Shown here: positions 1 through 5,877 of the stretch, one piece after another
Position numbering within the stretch: the stretch's first letter is position 1
Layout of the letters: every line of letters begins with the position of its first letter
NCBI GenBank assembly: GCA_938017655.1
Contig: CALIJO010000002.1
Location: 1 to 22,651, forward strand
DNA length: 22,651 nucleotides
Direction: 5' to 3'
Source: an uncultured Candidatus Saccharibacteria bacterium
Lineage (GTDB): Bacteria > Patescibacteriota > Saccharimonadia > Saccharimonadales > Saccharimonadaceae
Made by a program: the position numbers and the translations under genes
The notes under the pieces: generated by a model
Told to the model about the DNA's origin: nothing
The model's input: only the letters and a program-made list of their open reading frames with translations
The model's database searches: none

Positions 1-155
1 GTATCAAAATCTAGGCGCTGATTAATCGTCGCCACGATTCCCTGCTTAAAAAGTTCGCCAATCAAAAATGTCACGGAAAGACCGAGCGCATTTGCTAGCT
101 CATCTACGGTAATTGAACCCGCAATCTGAATCACCTTGTCTTGATTTTCTGCCAT
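1..155 (-). CDS. infB: Translation initiation factor IF-2, N-terminal fragment
   Basis: Only the first 51 codons are in the window; the gene runs off the left edge. The translation starts MAENQDKVIQIAG and continues with a segment like ITVDELANALGLSVTFLIGE and a stretch ending in GIVATINQRLDFDT. This matches the IF-2 N-terminal helical domain, whose hallmark is a VMATINQxLDxDTA-like sequence. IF-2 is the GTPase that brings initiator tRNA to the 30S subunit; its G domain would lie outside the window. The start is ATG at 155-153, preceded by AAGGAG at a suitable distance. In many bacteria infB follows nusA in an operon. Here the region upstream of its start is occupied by a plus-strand module transcribed away from it, so infB probably has its own promoter. 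Assignment rests on a short but characteristic segment. Confidence 0.85.
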   Translation of the reverse strand, partial: MAENQDKVIQIAGSITVDELANALGLSVTFLIGELFKQGIVATINQRLDFD

Positions 156-198
156 ACTTACTCCTTACCGCCCCCAAGAGGACTCATTTATCTAAATT

Positions 199-207
199 AT
201 TTTACCA
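199..207 (-). promoter_or_regulatory. Possible extended -10 promoter of infB
   Basis: On the minus strand the sequence reads TGGTAAAAT, an extended -10 (TGn + TAAAAT), about 45 bases upstream of the infB start. The -35 region is just a T-rich stretch (TTTTTT, 222-227). Plausible because infB has no co-directional gene upstream here, but weak. Confidence 0.35.
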
Positions 208-247
208 TATTTTAGAGAGAGAAAAAAGCATACGTTAAGGACCAGGA

Positions 248-289
248 CCTTTGCAACAAAATATAGGTAGTCTTATATTGTTGCAAAGG
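248..289. repeat. Left-end inverted repeat of the RhuM/Nudix module
   Basis: CCTTTGCAACAA (248-259) is repeated in inverse as TTGTTGCAAAGG (278-289), giving a 12-bp perfect stem with an 18-base loop. Both arms resemble the right end of the module near 2945-2976. The left arm read in reverse (248-268) matches 2945-2965 at 19 of 21 positions, as a terminal inverted repeat. The right arm plus following bases (278-300) matches 2954-2976 in direct orientation with four mismatches, sharing CAAAGGCGCT. This may be an element end, an attachment-site remnant or a dispersed hairpin repeat. Confidence 0.6.
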
Positions 290-377
290 CGCTAAACCTT
301 ATGTGAAAATACTGGTTATGTAGTATTATATATAAGGAATTCTATAAGTTCATTGCGGAGAAAATCAAGGTAATCTA

Positions 378-1403
378 ATGAATAGTGATAAAAATAGTGG
401 GATCATATTTTATGAGGGGGAAGATAAAAGTCTTCGTATCAAAGCATTCATTAAGGGTGAAACGGTCTGGCTAAACCAAACGCAGCTAGCTGAGTTGTTC
501 CATACAACCAAGCAACTTATCAGTTATCATTTGAAGAATATTTTCGATGAGAAAGAGCTTGCAAAAGATGCAACTGTCAAAGAATTTTTGACAGTTCAAA
601 ATGAAGGAGAGCGAGAGGTGTCGAGAAATATCGAGTTTTATAACCTCGATGTAATTATATCTCTCGGCTACCGCATCAACTCGAAGATTGCTACTGCTTT
701 TCGTCAATGGGCGACTTTAAGGCTCAAGGAATATATCATTAAAGGTTTTACCTTAGACGATGAGCGTCTCAAACAAAACGGTGGCCGCTATTTCAAAGAG
801 CTCTTGCAGAGAGTTCGCGACATCAGAAGCAGTGAACGTAACCTCTGGCAGCAAGTAACCGATATTTATGCTACTTCGATTGACTACGACAAAAATTCTG
901 AAACAACAAAGAAATTCTTTGCCACGGTTCAAAACAAAATGCACTATGCCGTTCATCAACAAACCGCCGCTGAAGTTATTTATAATCGCGTCAATAGCGA
1001 AAAACCAATGATCGGTATGACCAATTTTAAAGGCGATTATATTACAAAAGCAGATACACATATTGCAAAGAATTATCTTAAAGAAGATGAGCTAAACATC
1101 CTAAATTTGCTTGTCAGTCGCTTTCTTGACTATGCCGAACTTCAAGCGATCTCCGAAAAAGCTATGACGATGAACGACTGGAAGGAGCGACTAGATATGG
1201 AACTAAAATCTGTCGGTCGCGAGATTCTACTAGACAACGGCAAAATTTCTCATGAAGAGGCAATCAAAAAAGCCGATACCGAATATGATAAGTATCGACA
1301 AAAAGAGTTTGAGAATTATGAAAGCGATTTTGATCGTGCAGTAGAGGAATTAGCAAAAGAAGCGAAGCGTATAAGAGAAAACAAAGATGAAGCTAAGATT
1401 TAA
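378..1403 (+). CDS. RhuM-family protein (Virulence_RhuM)
   Basis: This 341-aa protein looks like a complete member of the RhuM family, named after a Salmonella pathogenicity-island gene and widespread in genomic islands and phage-like regions; the biochemical role is not established. The N-terminal part has the typical order: a short beta-rich start (GIIFYEGEDKSLRIKAFIKG), then a winged-helix-like segment (VWLNQTQLAELFHTTKQLIS, about residues 30-50), then YNLDVIISLGYRINSK (about 87-102) and FRQWATLRLKEYIIKGF (about 108-124). The C-terminal third is charged and helical. Start ATG follows AAGG by seven bases. It is the first gene of the only plus-strand gene group in the window, and that group is bounded by related repeats, so recent acquisition is likely. 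The first domain suggests DNA binding, by inference only. Confidence 0.85.
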   Translation: MNSDKNSGIIFYEGEDKSLRIKAFIKGETVWLNQTQLAELFHTTKQLISYHLKNIFDEKELAKDATVKEFLTVQNEGEREVSRNIEFYNLDVIISLGYRINSKIATAFRQWATLRLKEYIIKGFTLDDERLKQNGGRYFKELLQRVRDIRSSERNLWQQVTDIYATSIDYDKNSETTKKFFATVQNKMHYAVHQQTAAEVIYNRVNSEKPMIGMTNFKGDYITKADTHIAKNYLKEDELNILNLLVSRFLDYAELQAISEKAMTMNDWKERLDMELKSVGREILLDNGKISHEEAIKKADTEYDKYRQKEFENYESDFDRAVEELAKEAKRIRENKDEAKI

Positions 1404-1451
1404 ACATCAAGAAGCCGGTCGATATATGATGACCGAAAAGAAAGGACTAAA

Positions 1452-1667
1452 ATGAGCAAAATAGAAGTTTCACCTGTAAATAACGAAAAAAGATCAGAAA
1501 CTTCTGGCGGAAATTATGATATTTGGCGAAAGGCAATGGACAAAGTTCATGGCGACGCTGGGGTTAAACCCCCAACCATAAATCGACCATATAATGGAAG
1601 CTTATTGGGCCGAAAAGCGAGCGAGCGAACAGAAGCAGCGCGAAGAACAAGAGCGAGTTCAGGATGA
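1452..1667 (+). CDS. Small hypothetical protein, probably the front half of a frameshifted gene
   Basis: The frame opens with ATG after a good AAAGGA Shine-Dalgarno, 48 bases behind the RhuM gene, and encodes 71 aa. The first 47 residues (starting MSKIEVSPVNNEKRSET, ending near PTINRPY) look like ordinary hydrophilic protein. After about base 1593 the frame turns into Ser/Arg-rich sequence typical of an out-of-frame read, while the +1 frame at the same place begins a well-formed acidic coiled coil (1594-1800). I infer one original gene of about 115 codons, broken by a single-base indel between 1582 and 1594, or joined by ribosomal frameshifting. A sequencing error is also possible. No family recognised; position suggests a partner of the RhuM or Nudix gene. 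Confidence 0.5.
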   Translation: MSKIEVSPVNNEKRSETSGGNYDIWRKAMDKVHGDAGVKPPTINRPYNGSLLGRKASERTEAARRTRASSG

Positions 1668-1800
1668 ACGAGCGGAAGCTGAAGCTGAACGTCAAAGGAT
1701 TTTGTTAGAGCAACTAGAGAGAGTTAAAAACTCTTATCATCAAAATATCGAAAATATCTCCGAAGAAGAGCAAGAAGATGAGATGGAAATGGGAATGTAA
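1594..1800 (+). CDS. Coiled-coil segment, probably the back half of the frameshifted gene
   Basis: The frame beginning at ATG 1594 encodes 68 aa rich in Glu, Arg and Gln (MEAYWAEKRASEQKQREEQE and onward), with strong coiled-coil character through about residue 45 and an acidic tail ending DEMEMGM. There is no Shine-Dalgarno before this ATG, and the same frame carries a TAA at 1579-1581. It is therefore unlikely to be an independent gene and is better read as the C-terminal part of the preceding ORF. Its stop lies two bases before the ATG of the DUF2185-Nudix gene, so translation of the two is probably coupled, which argues that ribosomes do or did reach this stop. Confidence 0.5.
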   Translation: MEAYWAEKRASEQKQREEQERVQDERAEAEAERQRILLEQLERVKNSYHQNIENISEEEQEDEMEMGM

Positions 1801-1802
1801 AT

Positions 1803-2711
1803 ATGAAAATATTTAAATTGTCACCAAATGAAATTAAAACTCTGACCGACCTTAAGGGTGGTTGTCTTGCGTCAGATAAAATTACCGTTAATGGGCAAAA
1901 GGTAGGCTATGCTTACCGCGAAAAACCCGATTCTAATTTTTTGAATGACAGCGGATGGAGATTTCTCGCCGGAGATGAAAACGAAGAATATCTAAACAAT
2001 CCTGATAATTTTAATACCTTTGAGATAAATACTATCTGTAATTACGATCAGGATATTTTGAGTATTTTAGATGGAAAAATTGGTGAAGTTTATGTTAGGG
2101 ATGGTGATACATTTAAAATAGATTTTCGACCTCAATTCCCTGATGACGCAACTGATGAAGAAAAATCTATAGACTGGAAATTAATTGCAAAAATTACCGA
2201 TAAAGATTTAGGTTTTGATTTTCCAGATAAGCCAACTAATAAATGTCGATTTAACACTCGATTGATATTAAAACGAGATGATGGCAAGATCTGTTTCGTT
2301 AAATCTAAAAAATATGGCTACCATCAAATTCCTGGTGGCGGAATCGATAATAACGAAAATATAGAACAAGGCTTACGGCGAGAAGCTAAAGAAGAAACTG
2401 ATTTTGAAATTAAAAATCTAAAGCCACTCGGAGTTACAGTTGAATATCGTGGCGGTAGTAAATACGAATGGTTCAGAGCATTTTCGTTCTGCTACGCGGC
2501 GGAGTCAGAAAAAGAAGTCGGAACATCGTATATGCAAGATGAAATCGACGAGGGTTTTGAACCGATTTGGCTTGACCTTGATGAAGCGATAAAAATCTTC
2601 GAAAAAGCTGGGATGGAATTACGGGATGCCTCTGATCGGAGTTATAGGGGTAGTTTTTCAAATCAAAGAGATTTGTCTATTCTAAAATATTATGCAAGGT
2701 ACAAAAAATGA
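1803..2711 (+). CDS. DUF2185-Nudix hydrolase fusion protein
   Basis: This 302-aa protein has two recognisable parts. Residues about 18-110 match the DUF2185 (Imm33-like immunity) pattern: GGCLASDKITVNGQKVGYAY, then SGWRFLAGDENEEYL, then a NTICNYDQDILSILD segment. Residues about 148-290 form a Nudix hydrolase domain with the Nudix box at 179-201: G179, E185, then REAKEETDF. The key catalytic residues R193, E194, E197 and E198 are present; the usual Gly near the end of the box is Asp200. Nudix enzymes hydrolyse nucleoside diphosphates linked to another group, but the substrate cannot be told. The start lies two bases after the previous stop, and the end overlaps the next ORF by ATGA, so the genes are probably co-translated. 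DUF2185 proteins are often annotated as immunity proteins of polymorphic toxin systems; no toxin is evident here. Confidence 0.8.
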   Translation: MKIFKLSPNEIKTLTDLKGGCLASDKITVNGQKVGYAYREKPDSNFLNDSGWRFLAGDENEEYLNNPDNFNTFEINTICNYDQDILSILDGKIGEVYVRDGDTFKIDFRPQFPDDATDEEKSIDWKLIAKITDKDLGFDFPDKPTNKCRFNTRLILKRDDGKICFVKSKKYGYHQIPGGGIDNNENIEQGLRREAKEETDFEIKNLKPLGVTVEYRGGSKYEWFRAFSFCYAAESEKEVGTSYMQDEIDEGFEPIWLDLDEAIKIFEKAGMELRDASDRSYRGSFSNQRDLSILKYYARYKK

Positions 2712-2971
2712 CAAATCCTGAGTTTGGAAAGAAAAATGAATTCGTAAGGCAAAAAAGCACCAAATGGAATAACATCAGCGACGATATAATTTTTCAGCAG
2801 TCTGAACTAAAAGTAGCGGAAGATAGCGCTAGTGAAAGAAGTATAGAACAGGCGAGATCCCAAGTGATAGAGGCGTTCAGTAAGGCGCAACCAGAAAGTA
2901 GAGATAATCAAGCTGAAAAAGAGAGGGGTTTTGTTTCTCTAACCACCTATATTTTGCTACAAAGGCGCTGA
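2708..2971 (+). CDS. Small hypothetical protein ending in the right-end repeat
   Basis: This 87-aa ORF overlaps the Nudix fusion gene by four bases (ATGA), the usual sign of translational coupling. It is hydrophilic and probably helical in the middle (starts MTNPEFGKKNEFVRQKS), with no membrane segment or motif that I recognise. The last dozen codons (TTYILLQRR) lie inside the right-end repeat of the module, so the natural C terminus may have been replaced when the repeat was placed there. It could be a genuine short protein or the truncated start of a longer gene. Confidence 0.5.
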   Translation: MTNPEFGKKNEFVRQKSTKWNNISDDIIFQQSELKVAEDSASERSIEQARSQVIEAFSKAQPESRDNQAEKERGFVSLTTYILLQRR

Positions 2972-2978
2972 ACCCTCT
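2922..2978. repeat. Right-end repeat of the RhuM/Nudix module
   Basis: ACCTATATTTTG followed by CTACAAAGGCGCTGAACCCT (2945-2976) resembles the left end of the module in two ways. It matches the reverse complement of 248-268 at 19 of 21 positions, and the direct sequence 278-300 with four mismatches. The copy sits in its own hairpin: AGAGGGGTT at 2922-2930 pairs with AACCCTCT at 2971-2978 with one bulged G. This could mark an element end, an att-like site or a genome-wide repeat. Confidence 0.55.
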
Positions 2979-2991
2979 AAGGCATAAATGA

Positions 2992-3080
2992 TTTATTTTA
3001 ACCTTAGAACTCCAGCTAAAAAATTCAAGAAAAAGCAGTTTATTTTAACCTTAAAATTCCAAATAAAAATTCAAGAAAAA
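2992..3080. repeat. Two-copy tandem repeat, period 47 bp
   Basis: TTTATTTTAACCTTA at 2992 recurs at 3039, and the similarity runs about 42 bases in each copy, ending in ATTCAAGAAAAA (copies 2992-3034 and 3039-3080). The period is not a multiple of three, and a 38-codon frame crossing it (2988-3104) does not look like protein. It lies between the right end of the module and the ftsL terminator. Confidence 0.6.
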
Positions 3081-3105
3081 ACTCAAACCAAGATTTCAGT
3101 TTGAG
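3076..3105 (-). terminator. Intrinsic terminator downstream of ftsL
   Basis: CTCAAAC (3082-3088) and GTTTGAG (3099-3105) form a 7-bp stem with a 10-base loop. On the minus strand the stem is followed by six T residues (3081-3076). It lies 74 bp beyond the ftsL stop. Confidence 0.65.
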
Positions 3106-3178
3106 CCTATTCACATCTGGTAATATCCGCCTCGCAAACGTCCATTACCGAAAAGAGAAACCAAAAACAAACAATATT

Positions 3179-3598
3179 TTATCTTGTAAATCCTGCGGCG
3201 GTCGCGGTTTCCATATTCGACGCCACGGTGGAATTTTTGCTATTCGCAATCGACTGAAGCCTTGCCTGCTCCACTCGTAAATCGTCTCGTTCTGCCTCGA
3301 GATCGGATAGCTGAGTATTCACTTCGTTAATTTTGTAGTCAAAAGCGGTAGTTTGCGACTGCTCTGAGACATAAAAAAGTCCCAAAATAGCTACCATGAT
3401 CGTAATCATCAAAGCCGATGAAAAACGACCAAACACATTACTCTTATATTTCACACTATTTTGGTTTCTCGAATAGCCGGAAGAAACCGCACTAGCGTAA
3501 AAATTCGTTCGGGGCAAACTCGCTGCTGTACGCGTGCTTGTCATTCTGGTACGGACTGAATAACTGTTTTGCTTTGGTCCATTAACTGTGATTCGCAT
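3179..3598 (-). CDS. ftsL: FtsL-like septum-formation protein
   Basis: The 139-aa product has the architecture of FtsL/DivIC-type proteins: a hydrophilic N-terminal tail of about 60 residues (starting MRITVNGPKQNSYSV), one transmembrane helix (SSALMITIMVAILGLFYV, about residues 61-78), then a roughly 30-residue coiled coil (KINEVNTQLSDLEAERDDLR) outside the membrane. FtsL bridges FtsQ/FtsB and the FtsW-FtsI septal synthase. Sequence in this family is poorly conserved, so the name rests on architecture plus its place downstream of rsmH, the classical rsmH-ftsL order. I chose ATG at 3598, which has GCGAGG at good spacing. A TTG 39 bases further upstream is also in frame but has no ribosome-binding site. 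Confidence 0.7.
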   Translation of the reverse strand: MRITVNGPKQNSYSVRTRMTSTRTAASLPRTNFYASAVSSGYSRNQNSVKYKSNVFGRFSSALMITIMVAILGLFYVSEQSQTTAFDYKINEVNTQLSDLEAERDDLRVEQARLQSIANSKNSTVASNMETATAAGFTR

Positions 3599-3711
3599 TT
3601 TTCCTCGCAAAAAATACTCGCTAAAATCTTGTCGCAAAAAAGATTTTAATTAGTATTTCTAATTATTTTTATTTTTATTTTTCTAATTGCTATGAGTTCA
3701 TCTTTTTACAC

Positions 3712-3792
3712 AAAAAATATTCATAGACCGAAGTCCCATATTAACCGCACTACCGCATCGCTAATATGGTCTTCGGGAAGGTCATATTTTTT
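3712..3792 (-). other. Large three-segment stem-loop between the small ORF and ftsL
   Basis: Three nested complementary segments stack: AAAAAATAT/ATATTTTTT (3712-3720 with 3784-3792, 9 bp), CCGAAG/CTTCGG (3728-3733 with 3771-3776, 6 bp) and CCATATTA/TAATATGG (3736-3743 with 3762-3769, 8 bp). They are separated by a symmetric 7+7 internal loop and a 1+2 loop, and closed by an 18-base GC-rich loop. A 13-mer in the loop (3748-3760) recurs at 3819-3831 with one mismatch. On the minus strand the structure ends in a T-run, so it could act as a terminator or attenuator before ftsL, or be a small RNA. I do not recognise a known RNA family. Confidence 0.5.
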
Positions 3793-3846
3793 ATATAAAA
3801 CACACTCTACGATTTACTCACAACCGCATCGGGGCCTTCACCTTTA

Positions 3847-3883
3847 GGGAGAATTTCCCGTCATGTGGGAGCAAAAAGCTCCC
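3847..3883 (-). other. Pair of small hairpins after the 21-codon ORF
   Basis: GGGAGC-AAAAA-GCTCCC (3867-3883) is a perfect 6-bp hairpin 14 bases past the small ORF's stop. GGGA-GAATT-TCCC (3847-3859) follows it. On the minus strand the GGGAG of the first hairpin could instead pair with CTCCC of the second, so two mutually exclusive folds exist. No T-run follows, so this is not a standard terminator. Confidence 0.4.
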
Positions 3884-3896
3884 AAAGTTTATCTAA

Positions 3897-3962
3897 TTAA
3901 CGAAAGTTAACTTTGATTTTTTGTGCGCGTGAGCTGTTTTTTACAATGATTTGCTTTGGCAT
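3897..3962 (-). CDS. Basic 21-aa micro-ORF between rsmH and ftsL
   Basis: ATG at 3962 is preceded by GGAGG four bases away, one of the best ribosome-binding sites in the window. It opens a 21-codon frame starting MPKQIIVKNSSRAQ and ending KVNFR, with six Lys/Arg and only hydrophilic and aliphatic residues. The ORF begins 65 bp after the rsmH stop and is followed by hairpins. I do not recognise a family. It may be a real micro-protein, for instance an RNA- or ribosome-binding peptide given its charge, or a leader peptide controlling the folded segment before ftsL. GGCA-ATA-TGCC around the start codon can form a small hairpin. Confidence 0.45.
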   Translation of the reverse strand: MPKQIIVKNSSRAQKIKVNFR

Positions 3963-4027
3963 ATTGCCTCCTTTTTTGTTTTTATTTTTATCAATGGAGC
4001 TGAAAAGTTGCTTAATTTTGCCTAGCG

Positions 4028-4906
4028 CTAATTTCTTTTTGCTACTCTTAATTTTGCACTTCTCGCTCGCGGATTGATAACGAGTTCAGATTCCCCCGCA
4101 ATTACTGGATTTTTCGTCAAAATCGTTAATTTTGATTCGTATCCTAACGCACTTTCCTGCTTAAAATATTGCTTCACCAGCCGATCTTCCAAGCTATGAA
4201 AAGTAATAATCGCCACTCTACCATTTGGTTTCAAAAGTTTAGGTAATAATGGTAAAGTTTTTTCGATAATCGAAAGCTCATCGTTTACAAAAATTCTTAC
4301 AGCCTGAAAAACCTGTGTGGCTGGATGTTTTTTATGCCATCCATTTCCAGCGATTCGATCCGCCAATTCCTTAGTTGAAGAAAAAGGTCGACTCGTAACA
4401 ATTTCCCTCGCGTGTTTTTTCGCTAGACCAATAGATTCTTCGCCATATTCTTGGAAAATTTCTACCAGTTTTTTCTCTGGAAAATGATTAATCACCGTTT
4501 CAGCTGATAATTCCTGCGTTCTATCCATGCGCATATCTAAAGGCCCATCATTTTTGAATGAAAAACCTCGATCCGAATTATCTAATTGCGGAGATGAAAC
4601 TCCAAAATCTGCCAATATCATATCAAAAGTTTTTCCACACTCGATTAAGTGTTGCGCCGCACTATAAAAATCCATTTGTAAAATATCTAACTTTGATTCA
4701 TCCAATGGATACTTCTCTCGAAGATATTTCACAGCATTCTCATCTCGGTCTACCAAGATGGAATCCTTATAATTCTGCGTAACCGCCAAAACCTTTCCCG
4801 CATGACCCGCATATCCCGCTGTCAAATCCAAATAAGATTCGCCCAGTTTCGGGTTTAGAGCCTCGAGAACTTCTGATAGCATTACAGGTTTGTGAAGTTC
4901 ATTCAT
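4028..4906 (-). CDS. rsmH: 16S rRNA m4C1402 methyltransferase RsmH (MraW)
   Basis: RsmH N4-methylates C1402 in the ribosomal decoding site using S-adenosylmethionine. The 292-aa product carries the family marks: HKPVMLSEVLEALNPK near the start, the SAM-binding motif YLDLTAGYAGHAGKVL (about 24-39), DMILADFGVSSPQLD followed by RGFSFKNDGPLDMRMD, FQAVRIFVNDEL, and AIITFHSLEDRLVKQYF with the conserved HSLEDR. The end, NPRARSAKLRVAKR, is typical. Length is near the usual 300-315. The frame extends upstream to a TTG at 4981, but ATG 4906 matches the normal family start (MNELHKPVML). It lies six bases after a perfect TATAAT, so the transcript is probably leaderless. It heads the rsmH-ftsL group. Confidence 0.95.
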   Translation of the reverse strand: MNELHKPVMLSEVLEALNPKLGESYLDLTAGYAGHAGKVLAVTQNYKDSILVDRDENAVKYLREKYPLDESKLDILQMDFYSAAQHLIECGKTFDMILADFGVSSPQLDNSDRGFSFKNDGPLDMRMDRTQELSAETVINHFPEKKLVEIFQEYGEESIGLAKKHAREIVTSRPFSSTKELADRIAGNGWHKKHPATQVFQAVRIFVNDELSIIEKTLPLLPKLLKPNGRVAIITFHSLEDRLVKQYFKQESALGYESKLTILTKNPVIAGESELVINPRARSAKLRVAKRN

Positions 4907-4912
4907 AACTAC

Positions 4913-4918
4913 ATTATA
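4913..4918 (-). promoter_or_regulatory. -10 box of rsmH, implying a leaderless transcript
   Basis: The minus strand reads TATAAT-GTAGTT-ATG: a consensus -10 hexamer only six bases before the rsmH start. Transcription normally begins about 6-8 bases after the -10, so it would start at or next to the A of ATG. No Shine-Dalgarno is present. The -35 match is weak (CTATCA at 18 bp spacing). Confidence 0.55.
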
Positions 4919-4981
4919 ACTTATCCGAGATTTCTCTGATAGGTTTTTGTAATTATTTGCTTCTTGTTTGAGATCGCTCAA

Positions 4982-5820
4982 CTAGAAATTTTAGCGTGTT
5001 TGTGTTTGTATAGTTTTTGTTATTTAAACGAAACGTTTTACCTAGCAATAAAGTATCACAGTTTTACCACTTGCGCGGCTCATAACTATGATTGTTGAGA
5101 GACTTATTGTGTAGGTTGCATATTGAGTTAATTGGGAGGTGTTTTAAGAAGTACGAATGGCTTTGATTACGCGTGACCTAAACGCGCGCCAAGACTCCTA
5201 GTTGACCGACCTCAAACATTTTTTAATGTACTTTTATTTTTGTGGTTTTTGTTTTATTTATCCACTGACCTAATTCTAAATTATATTTATGCTTATTGCA
5301 AGTACTTTTTCACATAATTTTTTACATTTTTTCGCAGACTTTTCCACAATTAAACCACCATATCTATTTTTTGCACAAACCCCACCGTATATATAGAGCA
5401 CACCTCACCCCTGTTAAATATTGTGCAAATTATTTGTCGGGTTTTCCACACCTGTGCAAAACTTTTTGATGCTTCCCTGTTATTCCACTTATTTTACCAG
5501 CCACATTTTAGCTTCATCCTATTTTGCTATTTTTATTTTTTATTTCATAATAACCGAACGCTTCTGTTTGCGAAAAATCCATTTTATTTCAAAATATATT
5601 ACTTAATTAAATACCTGGCAAAAATCCCCAATATCAAAAAACCGAACAAACTCCACCCACCCGTTTTTTCTAGTCCACCACAAAAACCGAACAAGTGCCT
5701 GTATCTCGAAAACCGATTTAAAACCCTACGCCAACTTTATTTTAAAAAGACACCACCGCTCTTCAACTATTCACCACACAAAAAAGACACCGCCGCGCTC
5801 TTCAACTATTCGCCACCACA
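4982..5820. other. Long AT-rich non-coding interval between ftsQ and rsmH, with DnaA-box-like 9-mers
   Basis: No convincing gene lies here. Frames up to 154 aa on the plus strand are low-complexity and lack ribosome-binding sites. Three near-consensus DnaA boxes (consensus TTATNCACA) sit on one strand: TTATCCACT 5258-5266, TTTTCCACA 5340-5348 and 5442-5450. The octamer TGTGCAAA occurs at 5422-5429 and 5453-5460, and inverted at 5370-5377. The part nearest rsmH (about 5040-5220) is less AT-rich, with a small CGCGT/ACGCG hairpin at about 5170. From about 5600 the plus strand is strikingly poor in G. Replication-origin or regulatory function is only a possibility, because dnaA and dnaN are not nearby and gene direction does not switch here. 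Confidence 0.35.
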
Positions 5821-5838
5821 AAAAAGACTCCATCGCGT
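5744..5838. repeat. Tandem repeat, period about 39 bp, 2.5 copies
   Basis: AAAAAGACACC begins units near 5744 and 5781, and CTCTTCAACTATTC recurs identically at 5759-5772 and 5798-5811. A third, partial unit (AAAAAGACTCCATCGCG) starts at 5821 and forms one arm of the ftsQ terminator, so the terminator appears built from, or duplicated into, this repeat. Confidence 0.6.
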
Positions 5839-5849
5839 GAAGTCTTTTT
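5821..5849 (-). terminator. Intrinsic terminator downstream of ftsQ (bidirectional)
   Basis: AAAAAGACT (5821-5829) and AGTCTTTTT (5841-5849) form a 9-bp stem with an 11-base loop. A/T tracts on both sides make it usable from either direction. It lies 29 bp past the ftsQ stop and ends the ftsI-mraY-ftsW-murG-ftsQ group. Confidence 0.75.
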
Positions 5850-5877
5850 ATAAATTTTGTATTCAACCCCCGTATGA

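Noticed and set aside
2988..3104. 38-codon plus-strand frame after the right-end repeat
   Set aside because: Almost entirely made of the 47-bp tandem repeat plus the ftsL terminator, with a Lys/Phe/Ile composition expected of AT-rich DNA.
3719..3831. Very short start-stop frames (ATG-CGG-TTG-TGA, ATG-CGG-TAG) within the repeated 13-mer
   Set aside because: Only the first has a plausible Shine-Dalgarno (AGGTGA); two or three codons cannot be told from chance, and the RNA structure explains the repeat better.
5157..5201. 14-aa plus-strand frame (MALITRDLNARQDS) after GGGAGGTG
   Set aside because: The spacing from the Shine-Dalgarno-like sequence is too long, there is no promoter, and it is isolated; too short to support.
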